Shown: piece by piece, positions 27,752-36,488 of the stretch
Numbering within the stretch: position 1 is the first letter of the stretch
How the letters are laid out: each line of letters starts with the position of its first letter
NCBI GenBank assembly: GCA_958009055.1
Contig: OY253651.1
Location: 1,201,115 to 1,265,114 of the forward strand
Reading direction: 5' to 3'
Source: Choricystis sp. odSpoLacu1
Taxonomy: Eukaryota; Chlorophyta; Trebouxiophyceae
Length of the DNA: 64,000 bases
Position numbers and translations under genes: made by a program
The notes under the pieces: model-generated
Database searches by the model: none
The model's input: the letters and a program-made list of their open reading frames with translations, nothing else
What the model was told of the DNA's origin: nothing

Positions 27752-30064
27752 TCACTCTTTCATCGCGCCCTCTGCCAGCGCGCGCGCGCTCACCGCCCCC
27801 GCCTCCAACCTCTCCCACTCGCGCCGCATCCCAGGCACGTGCGCCGTCCCCACCACCGCCACAATGGCGCGCGGTGTGGGCGGCAGCGCGTACTCGCCCT
27901 CCCCCACGCGGGGGGGGGCGGCTCCCTTGATGGCGGCCGCGGCCGCGGGCGCCGCGTAGCGCCACACACTCGGACCGCTGCCTCCCTTGTCCCTCGCGTA
28001 CGCGGGGGCCAGCGCCTCCCCGCCCGCCGCCGCGTGAGCCACGGCCGCCATGTAGGCGTCCCGGTCGTCGATGAGGGGTTGGGTGGCGCCCGGCCACCCC
28101 AGCAACGCGTCTTCGCCCCAGTAGCGAGAGCGGGTTGTGATCGAGAGTGGCTCGGTGGGAGCCACCAGCGCCTCCAGCTCGGCCGCGGTCTTGGATGCAA
28201 AGGACCGCACCTCCACCAGGGGGGCCACAAACGGCCACACGCAGGCAGAGACACCCGCCACGGCGGCAGCGCGGACGGCGGTGATGGCGGCGTCGCCCTC
28301 GACGAGTCCTCCATCGATTGCGGTGGCTGCAGCCGCCACAATGCCCACCGCGGCCGCCGCCGCCACCGGCACAGCCAGCGCCACTCTGGCCGCCAGTTTG
28401 CGAGCGACGCGGGTCGAGGGCGCGTCTGCGACCACGACTGCAGCCGTCGTGCGCGTCGCGTCGGCGGCCGCGAGCGCGGCGCGCCATGCGGCGCCGTCTT
28501 CCACGCCCGCCTTGTCGCCGGCGGCGGATTGATAACGTGCGTAACGTTTGGTCAGGGTGCAGGCCAACCAGTCCAGGGCGGGGGTGAGAGGGGAGGAGGA
28601 GGAGGGGGTGGAGGAGGCGTCTTCGTCGTCCTCTTCGTCGTCATCGTCGCCCGTTTTCGGCACGCGCGGCGGCGGCCACCTCCCCACAAACGACGTCGCC
28701 ACGTCGCCACCCCGCTCCCCCCCCGCCGCCGCCGCCACATCATCCACCGACACCGTCTCCACGGGCAGCACGTCCGCCAGGTTGTCCACACGCATCGTCT
28801 TGGTGAGGGGGAGGGGGCCGCGATACGGGACGAAGGGTTCGATGCCCGGGCCGACACCCCCCACGGCAGACTCTTCCAGGCCGGTCAACAAGGAGGGCGA
28901 GGCGTGGAGTGATTTGCCACCCTCGCCCTCACCCTCACCATCCAGTTTGAACACAATCTCCAGGCGGCCGGTCTCGATGCCTGAGTACGAAACGCGCGCG
29001 CGCCTCCCGGGCGGCACGCCCGCCACCAGGGCCGCCAGCCCCGGGGCCGCCCCCGCCAGCACGCCCACCACGGCGCCCCGCTTGCCGGTGGCGGCAGCCG
29101 CGTCTGTGCCAGTTGCCAGGCGGGCGGCCGCTGCATCCGCGGCCGCTGCGTCGACGGTCGCGCCCGCGGCCTCCACCCCTGAATCCAGGCGCCACGCGAC
29201 GGAGGTAGGCGGCGGCAGGTCGCGCGGCGTGGTGGCAAACACAACATCGCCTAGAGGCATGGCAGGTGCCATCGGAGGCGACGAGGAGGCGGTGGCCAGG
29301 TAGGCGGGCGCGGCACCGCTCCGCGGCATCGTCGTCGACGGGCGCACACTGCGAAACAGGCCCGTCGCCTGCAGCGCCACACAGTCGGCCTCAATGTCGG
29401 ACGTGGTGACGGGCACACCCGGCGAGGTGCGGCACACGGACAGCAGGGCGTCGGTGGATGGCCACCCGTCGACGTCGGACGGCGTGCCGTCCAGCCGCAC
29501 GCCGCTCGTGTGCCAGACTTGGGGGGTGGGGGCGTCCTTGTCGCGGGGGGGGAGGAGTAGGCCGAGCCGGTCGTTGCACACTTCCACGAGGACGGCGTCG
29601 GGGGCGACGGCAGAGATGAGGGCGGCGGTCTGTGGAGCAGGGGGAGTGGATAGGGTGAGGGTCGCGGCCGCTCGCCATCGTCGAGCCGGCTTGTTTGTGC
29701 TGTCCTCTCGCGCGCCTTTCCCTCCGCCCCGCTCCCTCCCCCCACACCACCCTCCCTCCTTCTTCTCTCTCACCTGCTCCACCGACACAGCCGACACGTG
29801 GGACACGCCCAGAATGTAGACGGGCACCCCCCCCCTGCGCACGACTGCCACCGACCGCGCCAGGGACGGCGGCAGCTGGTCCAGCTCTGGCGGTGGAGGC
29901 AGCTGGGACCGCGTGTCTTTGGCTGTCACGGGAGCCGCGGCCAGCGACACGGCGGGCGACGGCGGCGGCGCGGCGCGGCGCGTTTGGCCGGCGCGTGGGG
30001 TGGTGGCTAGAGGGCGACCGCGCCGCGCAGGGCACGTGGGCCGGCGTGGTGCGAGGGCCCGCAT
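27752..30064 (-). CDS. TraB/PrgY domain protein, probably organelle membrane
   Basis: Exons 30064-29774 and 29629-27752, intron 144 nt; 722 residues. The TraB start VYILGVSHVSAVSVEQ continues after the splice as TAALISAVAPDAVLVEVCNDR, and the terminal GTAHVPGMRREWE is the second family motif. The central 350 residues are an Ala/Asp/Pro-rich insertion. Near residues 530-620 are two or three hydrophobic stretches (ALAVPVAAAAAVGIVAAAAT). Plant TraB proteins sit in the mitochondrial outer membrane. The N-terminal 60 residues are Arg/Pro-rich and may target the protein. The intron is a multiple of three without stops. Confidence 0.82.
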   Translation of the reverse strand: MRALAPRRPTCPARRGRPLATTPRAGQTRRAAPPPSPAVSLAAAPVTAKDTRSQLPPPPELDQLPPSLARSVAVVRRGGVPVYILGVSHVSAVSVEQVREKKEGGWCGGRERGGGKGAREDSTNKPARRWRAAATLTLSTPPAPQTAALISAVAPDAVLVEVCNDRLGLLLPPRDKDAPTPQVWHTSGVRLDGTPSDVDGWPSTDALLSVCRTSPGVPVTTSDIEADCVALQATGLFRSVRPSTTMPRSGAAPAYLATASSSPPMAPAMPLGDVVFATTPRDLPPPTSVAWRLDSGVEAAGATVDAAAADAAAARLATGTDAAAATGKRGAVVGVLAGAAPGLAALVAGVPPGRRARVSYSGIETGRLEIVFKLDGEGEGEGGKSLHASPSLLTGLEESAVGGVGPGIEPFVPYRGPLPLTKTMRVDNLADVLPVETVSVDDVAAAAGGERGGDVATSFVGRWPPPRVPKTGDDDDEEDDEDASSTPSSSSPLTPALDWLACTLTKRYARYQSAAGDKAGVEDGAAWRAALAAADATRTTAAVVVADAPSTRVARKLAARVALAVPVAAAAAVGIVAAAATAIDGGLVEGDAAITAVRAAAVAGVSACVWPFVAPLVEVRSFASKTAAELEALVAPTEPLSITTRSRYWGEDALLGWPGATQPLIDDRDAYMAAVAHAAAGGEALAPAYARDKGGSGPSVWRYAAPAAAAAIKGAAPPRVGEGEYALPPTPRAIVAVVGTAHVPGMRREWERLEAGAVSARALAEGAMKE

Positions 30065-30262
30065 TTGAGCGAAGGAGAAGTTTGTGCGGCAGCCCGGGCC
30101 GCGCACCGCCAGTGGGAGGGATGAGGGGCGAGCGTGTGGCGGGCGGGCCAAAAAGTTGCGGGAGTTGTTCTCGCCCTTTTCGTCCTCTGCCCCCCACCTT
30201 TTCCCCCTGAGTGTCGTTTGTGTCTGTGTGAAGTTGAATACAGGCACTCCCCCACTCTTCTC

Positions 30263-31091
30263 TCACCCGCCCTCCACGCCGCCAAAGGTCGCCGCGTGAT
30301 CCAGCAGGTCCGCCACGTCACTCGCCGCATTGCTCTGGCAGAGGTTCAGCTTCGCCCACTCCTCCGGTCCGGCCGCCACCAACGGACAGCTTGGCAAGTA
30401 CGCCCGCGTGATCAAAGCGTTGACGCCGTCCCCCGTGATCGCGACGCCCGAGTTGCCCTTGAACTCACGCGTGCGCGTAAAAACACCCGCCGCCAACTCG
30501 TGCGCGCGCGTCCACGCAGCCTCCGTTGTGATCTTGTTGTTGTCCAGCCACACAGCGTAGTGCGCGTCGGCGTAGTCCAGGCAGTCGAGCAATGAGCCCA
30601 GGGTGCCGGCTTTCGCGTCGCCGAAGGCTTTACAAAAAAAGATCTCGTCGGCGCGCGCCTTGCCGACGGCCGCGCGCAGCACCTTGTGGTAGCGCACGGG
30701 CACTTTCTCGTTGCCCCGCGCGGCGCGCGTCGCCCTTGGGGCGGCGTGTAGGTGAGCCCGTCAGAGGGGGCGTGCTTGGTGCGGGCGCTCGCGCTGACGG
30801 CGACGCGCAGCGGTTCGACAGCCAGCAGGGTGGCGTAGCCCTTGGCAAAGGCGGCTTCCACGGCTGCGACTGCCGCGCGCCGGCGCGGGCGCGGGGAGCG
30901 GTGTTTGGTGTCGCCACCACCGCCACCCTCCACCGAGGCCTGAGCGTCGCCGCCGGCCACGTCAGCGCGTTGGCTTCCCCAGGCGTCAGCGGCGCAGGGT
31001 CTTCCGTCAGCGCGCGCGCGAGGCACGCCCCAAACTCGGCGGGGCTGCGGTACACCAGGGCATCGGCAAACCGGGCGGCAATGCCGGTTTG
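30263..31091 (-). pseudogene. DGD1-like C-terminal fragment, frame broken twice
   Basis: On the minus strand three overlapping frames continue one another. Frame A reads RFADALVYRSPAEFG and TPGEANALTW, resembling the end of the glycosyltransferase domain of digalactosyldiacylglycerol synthase DGD1. Frame B, from about 30960, continues GYATLLAVEPLRVAVSA, resembling the DGD1 tail. Frame C, from about 30740, reads RGNEKVPVRYHKVLRAAVG and runs 150 residues to TGA 30263. Adding one base at each junction would join them. No ATG and no catalytic N-terminal domain lie upstream; a TGA stands near 31113 and the SHG1-like gene follows. It is best seen as a truncated copy. The last 150 residues are not recognised. 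Confidence 0.5.
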
Positions 31092-31267
31092 GAGGTGAGA
31101 GAGGGGTCGGCCGACAGTTTTTCACACACTCCGCTCGCAATTCGCTCGCAGCCTCTGTGTGCGTGGGCAGCGCGCGCGCGCCTCGTGCCTCCCGCGTGTG
31201 GCGCGTGTGTGTCTGTGTGTGCACAGCCCCTCACACAACCCTCGCCCCTCCCCCGCGGGGCAACGCA

Positions 31268-31784
31268 ATGGCGTCCCCGCCGCGCGCGCCGTCACGGAAC
31301 GCGGCCGACGTGGACGCCGTGCTCAAAGCCCTGGTCGAGGACGGTGCGTTGATCCTGTGTGTGTGAAGGACAGTGCGTGTGTGTGCGTGTGCGATCAAAA
31401 ACTCAGAAAACTCACCCCCCTTTTTTCCCCCTTTTGCTAGGCACCTTTGACGCACTCCGCCGCCGCCTTGACGCCGCCCTCGCCGCTGACCCCGCCGTCG
31501 TGCGCCGCGCAGACAGTCTGGCAGCAACCGTCGCATCCGCCTCACAGCCCACCGCCCCCTCTCAACCTCCGTCCCAGCCCGCCCTCGCCCCCGCCCGCCC
31601 ACGCGCCGACGTCGTCGCGTCCGCGCTCGCCCACGGCGGCGCGTCCGCCATCCTGGACGACGCCCTGGCGGCTGCCTGGCGAGCGTTGGCGCCTGGCGGT
31701 GACCTGGGGGGCGACGTGGAGGCAGCTGCTCAGCGTGGGCTGGGGGTTGTGTGGGACGAGAGGGACGGCGAGAAGGGAGAGTAG
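31268..31784 (+). CDS. SHG1/BOD1-like small protein (COMPASS component family)
   Basis: Exons 31268-31343 and 31441-31784, 97-nt phase-1 intron; 139 residues. The segment VLKALVEDGTFDALRRRLD resembles the start of the Shg1/BOD1 domain, which opens with a helix, GxFDxxRK and an acidic stretch. An Ala/Pro/Gln linker and a second helix pair (LAHGGASAILDDALAAAW) follow. Shg1-type proteins belong to Set1/COMPASS histone methyltransferase complexes; BOD1 also acts at kinetochores. The match is short, so the call is tentative. It stops with TAG. Confidence 0.4.
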
Positions 31785-31971
31785 AAAAAAGGTGTTTTTT
31801 GTTTTCTGTGGGTTTCAACACTCTTCAGCTTCTGCCTAGCACAATGAAAACGTGCGCTCTACTTTCTCTCTCCCGCAGGGGTGGGCGGCACCGGGAGGGT
31901 GGCGACCACCGTGCGTCATTGTTTTTGTCTCTCCACCCCCTAGTTTTGTGTCATCCCTCTCTTCCTTGCCT

Positions 31972-32849
31972 TCACAGCTCGTACGGGCCGCGCGCCGGGT
32001 AGTCCGCGCTCGTCAGGAAGCGGCACGACTCCAGCAGGATGGCCAGGTCGGGGCGGGTGAAGGGGGAGGAGGCGACGTCGACGGCGTAGACCGCGCCATC
32101 GGCATCCAGAATGATGGTGGCGGGCTCCGGGATGATGCAGGCGTCCGTGCCGCCGCCACGGGGAGTCGAGGGCGTGGAAGCGTACAGCCTCCACGCCGCC
32201 ATGGCCGAAGGGGGCAGACCGTAGCACGCTTTCATGCCGAGAGTTTCCTTCGACCCGCCGCCCGCGGGGCTGGCCTCCGCCACGCGGTCGCAGAAGGAGG
32301 CGGCCCGGTCGGCGCCATCCGCGGTCACCGTCACAATCTCAAACCCACAGTCCGCAAAGTCGGGGGCGAGGGAGGCGAGGCCGGCCACGTAGGCGCGCGA
32401 AATCGGGCACGCGACGCCGCGGTGGACCACGAGCAGGGTCCAGGTGCCGCCCGGGGCCCCGATTTCAAGGTGGCCGCCCTGTTGTGTGTGGGTGGTGTGT
32501 GGGTGTGGATGGGTGGGGGTTGGGGTGGGTGTGGGTGTGGATGGGTGGGGGTTGGGGTGGGTGTGGGTGTGGGTGTGCGTGGCGTGGTGGGTTGAAAAAA
32601 CGACGCAGCAGCGAAAATCACCTGCACCGTCGGCAGCGTCACGTGGGGCAGGCCCATGCCCGGAATCAGGCGGCCCACGCCACTGGACCGGCCCATCATG
32701 CCGCCACCCCGGTTGATGCCGGCGGCGGCAAACGCAGCCTTGGTGCGGTCGGCGATGGAGGGGGTGCCGCCCGACGCGGCGGCGGGGGACGCGGACGCGA
32801 ACGCCGTGCCAGAGCGGCGGCGGCGGGTGAAGGGCAAGAGGGAGACCAT
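31972..32849 (-). CDS. Peroxiredoxin-like (AhpC/TSA fold) protein
   Basis: Exons 32849-32622 and 32478-31972, 143-nt phase-0 intron; 244 residues. The thioredoxin-like core shows TWTLLVVHRGVACPISRAY, where the redox motif CPxC is CPIS, followed by FEIVTVTADGADRAASF and ATIILDADGAVYAVDVAS. Related bacterial and algal redoxins have RGxHCPxC. Only the first Cys is kept, as in a 1-Cys peroxidase or an inactive relative. The N-terminus (MVSLLPFTRRRR) may be an organellar leader. It is divergent from THOC5 over 190 bp. Confidence 0.7.
32497..32592 (+). repeat. GT/GGG minisatellite within an intron, 32-bp unit
   Basis: A 32-bp unit starting GTGTGGGTGTGGAT is repeated at 32497 and 32529, followed by partial GGGTGT copies. 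It lies wholly inside the peroxiredoxin-like intron. The + strand is rich in G-triplets and could form G-quadruplexes. Confidence 0.8.
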
Positions 32850-33039
32850 TGGTGTGTGCGCGGGGTGGGTGGGTGGCGCGGGTTGGTGCGGGTGGGCGAG
32901 GGTGAGTGGGAAGAGCGGAGAGAGAAGTGAGTCGACAACGAAAAAACCAAGCACACAAACCGGCGGGATTTGCGCGGGCGGCACCGCGGCATCGCCCTCC
33001 CCGCGCCGCGCCCCCTCCCTCTCTCTTCCCACCCCTGCC

Positions 33040-34251
33040 ATGGCCAACCTCACCACCGCCACCGCCGCCCTGCGCGCCATGGCGGCCGACCTGGCGGCCG
33101 CTGCCGCTGCCGGCACCCCCCCCCCGCCCTCCACCCTCGACGGCGGCACCCTGCTCGCCGCCCTCAAAGCCGCTACCACGGCCGACGTGGTCGCCCTGGA
33201 GGCTGCTCGGACGGCTGCTGCGTCTGCCGCCTCCGTCGCAGACGGTGTCAGTGCCCACGTGTCTGCCCTCGCGTACCGCGCTGCCCACTACTCGCGCGAA
33301 GTCGGCGCGGCAGCCGCCTTTCACTCAGCCTACGACGACGCGTCCATCGACCTCATGCCAGTGGCCGACTTTTGGGCTACCGCGCCCCCCGACCTGGTGG
33401 CGGCTGCCCAGGCGTCGGCGCATGGACTGGAGCGCGCGCGGTTGGAGCACGAGCGCGCGGCGCGTGTCGCGGCTGTGGACGCGTTGCGTGTCGCCCGGGC
33501 CGACCTCAAATCTTCCCAATCAGAGGCAGCAGCCGCCCGTACCGCCCTGGCTGAACTGGCGGGCGATGCAGCCTCCGTGGCTGCCGCGGTGGACGCGGTG
33601 CGCGCGCGGTTGCGCCTGCCGCGCGCGCCGCGGCCGGGGGCTGCGGCTGCGGCTGCGGCTGACGCGGCGGTGGGCCTGCCTCCTCCGCTCTACACTGTCT
33701 ACTCCCAGCTGGCGGGGGCGGCTGGCGGCTGGCCAGAGGTGAGGGCAGTCGTGGAGAGCGCGGCGGGCGGCGACGCGAGCGGGGACCACGCGCCCGCTGC
33801 TGGCAGGGTGCACGTGAGGCTGTTGGCTGATGGCAGTGGTGAGGATGACGACACAATCCCTCCCCTGGCCGACATCGAGTTGGCCTACATCCCGTCCCTG
33901 CGCGTCGTGACGGCGGGGCCACGCCCTGGCACGGCCCCCGCCCTCGCCACCGCCACCGCCACCGCCCTCGCCACCGCCTTCCCTGATGACGACGGCACCC
34001 GCCTGCCCACTGAAGCCGCGCACCAGCTGGCGGGTGGGGAGGGTGCCTGGCCGGCTGGCATGGCCGGGAAACCCTACCGGTGGGCGCAGGCCTTGGCGGG
34101 GCTCGACCTGCACCCTGCTGACGGGGGGGCGCCGCCACCGGGCGTCCTGGCCGCGCTGCGGTCCCAGACCCGGGGGTACACAGCGTTGCGCGCGTTGAGG
34201 GATGGACTGGTGGGCGGTGGTGGGGGGCGGCAGCGCCCCGCACAGCTGTGA
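33040..34251 (+). CDS. THOC5: THOC5-like subunit of the THO/TREX complex
   Basis: Single exon, 403 residues. THOC5 features: YRAAHYSREVGAAAAFHSAY (the HYxREI..C..F pattern), PVADFWATAPPDL, a coiled coil (about 125-190) and GLPPPLYTVYSQLAGA, the LPPPLYxLYxQL signature. The C-terminal half includes ADIELAYIPSLRVV. THO couples transcription with mRNA export in the nucleus. It is shorter than animal THOC5 but comparable to compact plant forms. A 15-bp GA/GGTGG repeat lies just past the stop. Confidence 0.85.
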   Translation: MANLTTATAALRAMAADLAAAAAAGTPPPPSTLDGGTLLAALKAATTADVVALEAARTAAASAASVADGVSAHVSALAYRAAHYSREVGAAAAFHSAYDDASIDLMPVADFWATAPPDLVAAAQASAHGLERARLEHERAARVAAVDALRVARADLKSSQSEAAAARTALAELAGDAASVAAAVDAVRARLRLPRAPRPGAAAAAAADAAVGLPPPLYTVYSQLAGAAGGWPEVRAVVESAAGGDASGDHAPAAGRVHVRLLADGSGEDDDTIPPLADIELAYIPSLRVVTAGPRPGTAPALATATATALATAFPDDDGTRLPTEAAHQLAGGEGAWPAGMAGKPYRWAQALAGLDLHPADGGAPPPGVLAALRSQTRGYTALRALRDGLVGGGGGRQRPAQL

Positions 34252-34384
34252 AGGGGTGGAGGGTGAAGGGGTGGAGGGTGGGGAAGCGTGATGACAACAA
34301 AAACATAGACAAAGGTTTGGGAGTCTGTTTCAGTGTGGTGTGGTGGTGGAGGTTTGCCTCTCTCTCCCCCTCTCCCCCCCCCCC

Positions 34385-35105
34385 TCACACCATTCGCCTG
34401 GGCGGCGCGGGCGACCCATGGTGCAGGATCAAGCGGTACCGCCCCCCCTCCCGCCGCTCAAACACATTGGTCGCCAGCACGCGCCCCCCCGTGTCGCCCG
34501 CGTCCACCCGCTCCACACACGTGACGACCGCCAGGGCGCTGTCGGGGGGCGCGTGCACCCGCACGTCTGCCAAATCGATGGCCAGGCCGCCCGGGGCGGA
34601 GGCAAAGATGAGGCGCCACGATTCCAGCACCGCGTCGCGCCCAGCGATGCAGCCGGATCCAGGGTGGATGCACTGCACGTGGTCGCCGTCCCCCAGGAGG
34701 GAGGCCATGACGTCGATGTCGGCGGCACGAAAGGCGGCGTAGAAGCGGTCGTTGGCGGCGGCGGCGGCGAGGGCGTCGTCGTCTTCGAGAGCGCTGAAGA
34801 GAGAAAATGTGTGTGTGTGTGTGTGTGAGTGCGATGATCCGACCCACCCCACCCCCGCCTTCCACCTCCATTCTCTCTCTTCTCTCTCACTTCAACTGAT
34901 CGCGCAGCTGGGCGGCGCGGCCATAGTCCTCCGCGTCCACGGCGGCCGACAGCGCGGCGCGCAGGGCGTCCAAGTCTGCCGGGTCGGCGCGCGCGATCAG
35001 GCGGCGGCCACGGGGTAGGGTGTGCGCGTGCCGCTGGTGGGCGCCCAGGGAGGCGGCGCGAAGGGGGCGGACAGCTCGCGGCGGGGTCTGCACGACGACG
35101 CGCAT
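34385..35105 (-). CDS. UVR motif plus NTF2-like (SnoaL_3) protein, probably plastid
   Basis: Exons 35105-34891 and 34793-34385, 97-nt phase-2 intron; 207 residues. The leader MRVVVQTPPRAVRPLRAA is basic. Residues about 42-72 form a UVR motif (LDALRAALSAAVDAEDYGRA then AQLRDQL), as found in UvrB/C and in Clp-related plastid proteins. After the intron an NTF2-like fold follows: ANDRFYAAFRAADIDVMASL, CIHPGSGCIAGRDAVLESW, VTCVERVD and ILHHGSPAPP. The same two-domain plan occurs in plants, in proteins of unclear role. Confidence 0.75.
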
Positions 35106-35293
35106 TGGTGGACTGGGAGGCAGACACGGGGCGTGCAACAACCACTGAAGCTTGGGTGCAGCTGTGTGCGTGCTTGCCTGCCCATAGAGGGCACACAGTG
35201 AAGGAAAAGAAAGGGGAGAGTGACCGGCAAGTGTTTCGCTTTGGTTACAAAACACGGACGGCTCGACCCCCAACCACCCTCCCTCCCCCTACC

Positions 35294-36319
35294 CTACGCT
35301 CTCGGCGGCTCGCCGTCCCTGCTGGCCACCCGGTACGGCAGCTTGGCGCCGTGCACCGAGTATGTGGCTCCCTCCTCCCGCACGCGCACACCCTCCCGAT
35401 CGAAGAAGCGGCCGCCGGCGATCGCTTGGCCTCCGCGCGTCGCAAACGCGGCCAGTGCGCCCGACGGCGTCAAGTACTCAATGGCGCCACGGCTGCCGGC
35501 AGCCGCTCGCACGCGTGGCACCAAGTCCCGGGCCACGGTGGCGGGTTCCTCGGCCAACACATTAAAAATGCGGCGCGCGACGGGGGACGTCGCACCCTCC
35601 AGCAGCAGGTCAGTGACCACCAGCCCGGGGGACAGCTGCCAACACCCAATGTTGTGTAGACCAGACGCTTGCAGCTCGTCCGCTATGGCGTCGATGGCGA
35701 CGGTGACGGCGGCTTTGCTGGCTTTGTGGGTGGCGGACGTTTTTGAGAGCGACCGCCCCCACGACGAAAATCCGTACGAAAAAACGTGATAGGCGCGGTC
35801 GGAGGGTTGTGTCTGAAACAGAGAGATGGCGGCCCGGCACCCCAGCAGCGTGCCGGTCACGTTGGCGGCCACCGCGTCGGCGATGCGGCGCGGGTCGATC
35901 TCTGTCAGTGGCAGCGTGGGTGTCGACGCGCCTGCATTGTTGAGCCAGCGGTCGACGATGTGGATCTTGTCCTTTGCAAACGCAGCCAACTCATCGGCTG
36001 CGCCGGGGGCGCGGACATCGCACACGATGGCGTGCACGGTGGCTGTCGGGTGGCGCGTTTTCAGTTCGGCCAGCGCAGCAGCCACACGATTCTCTTCACG
36101 GCCACACACGACGACACGGTCGCCCGCTTGGAGAAACCCGGACGCCAGCTCGAAGCCCAGGCCACGCGTGGCGCCTGTGATGACGACACCGAGGGAGGCG
36201 TGGGTCACTGTGCGGCGTGCGCGGCGGTGTGTGCGTGTGGGGCGGCGTAGTGGCAGCGACAGCAGCCGTGACACGCATGGTGTCGGCGGCGTGGCGGCCA
36301 GGGGCAGAGGCCGCGCCAT
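35294..36319 (-). CDS. NOL: NOL/NYC1-like short-chain reductase with altered catalytic Tyr
   Basis: Single exon, 341 residues, with an Arg-rich transit peptide (to about residue 40). SDR motifs: TGATRGLGFELASGF (cofactor binding), NNAG, and LSPGLVVTDLLLEGAT followed by FNVLAEEPATVARDLVP, which closely resembles the chlorophyll b reductases NOL/NYC1. Those reduce chlorophyll b to 7-hydroxymethyl chlorophyll a in plastids. The catalytic YxxxK is replaced by HKASK (Tyr to His), so activity may be changed or lost. A Ser is present in GFSSWGRS. It stops with TAG. Confidence 0.75.
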   Translation of the reverse strand: MARPLPLAATPPTPCVSRLLSLPLRRPTRTHRRARRTVTHASLGVVITGATRGLGFELASGFLQAGDRVVVCGREENRVAAALAELKTRHPTATVHAIVCDVRAPGAADELAAFAKDKIHIVDRWLNNAGASTPTLPLTEIDPRRIADAVAANVTGTLLGCRAAISLFQTQPSDRAYHVFSYGFSSWGRSLSKTSATHKASKAAVTVAIDAIADELQASGLHNIGCWQLSPGLVVTDLLLEGATSPVARRIFNVLAEEPATVARDLVPRVRAAAGSRGAIEYLTPSGALAAFATRGGQAIAGGRFFDREGVRVREEGATYSVHGAKLPYRVASRDGEPPRA

Positions 36320-36488
36320 GGCGGTGGGGGAGAGGAGGGGAACGCCCGGTCGCAATTGGTGCCGTTCGAGAGAGTGTTCACCCCTTTCACCCAGCCCCCT
36401 CAGGGTCCAAACCTGCGTTTAAAGCACACACAAGCACAGCTACAGGGACACAACACACACCACAACACCAAACATTCACGTTTCCCAA

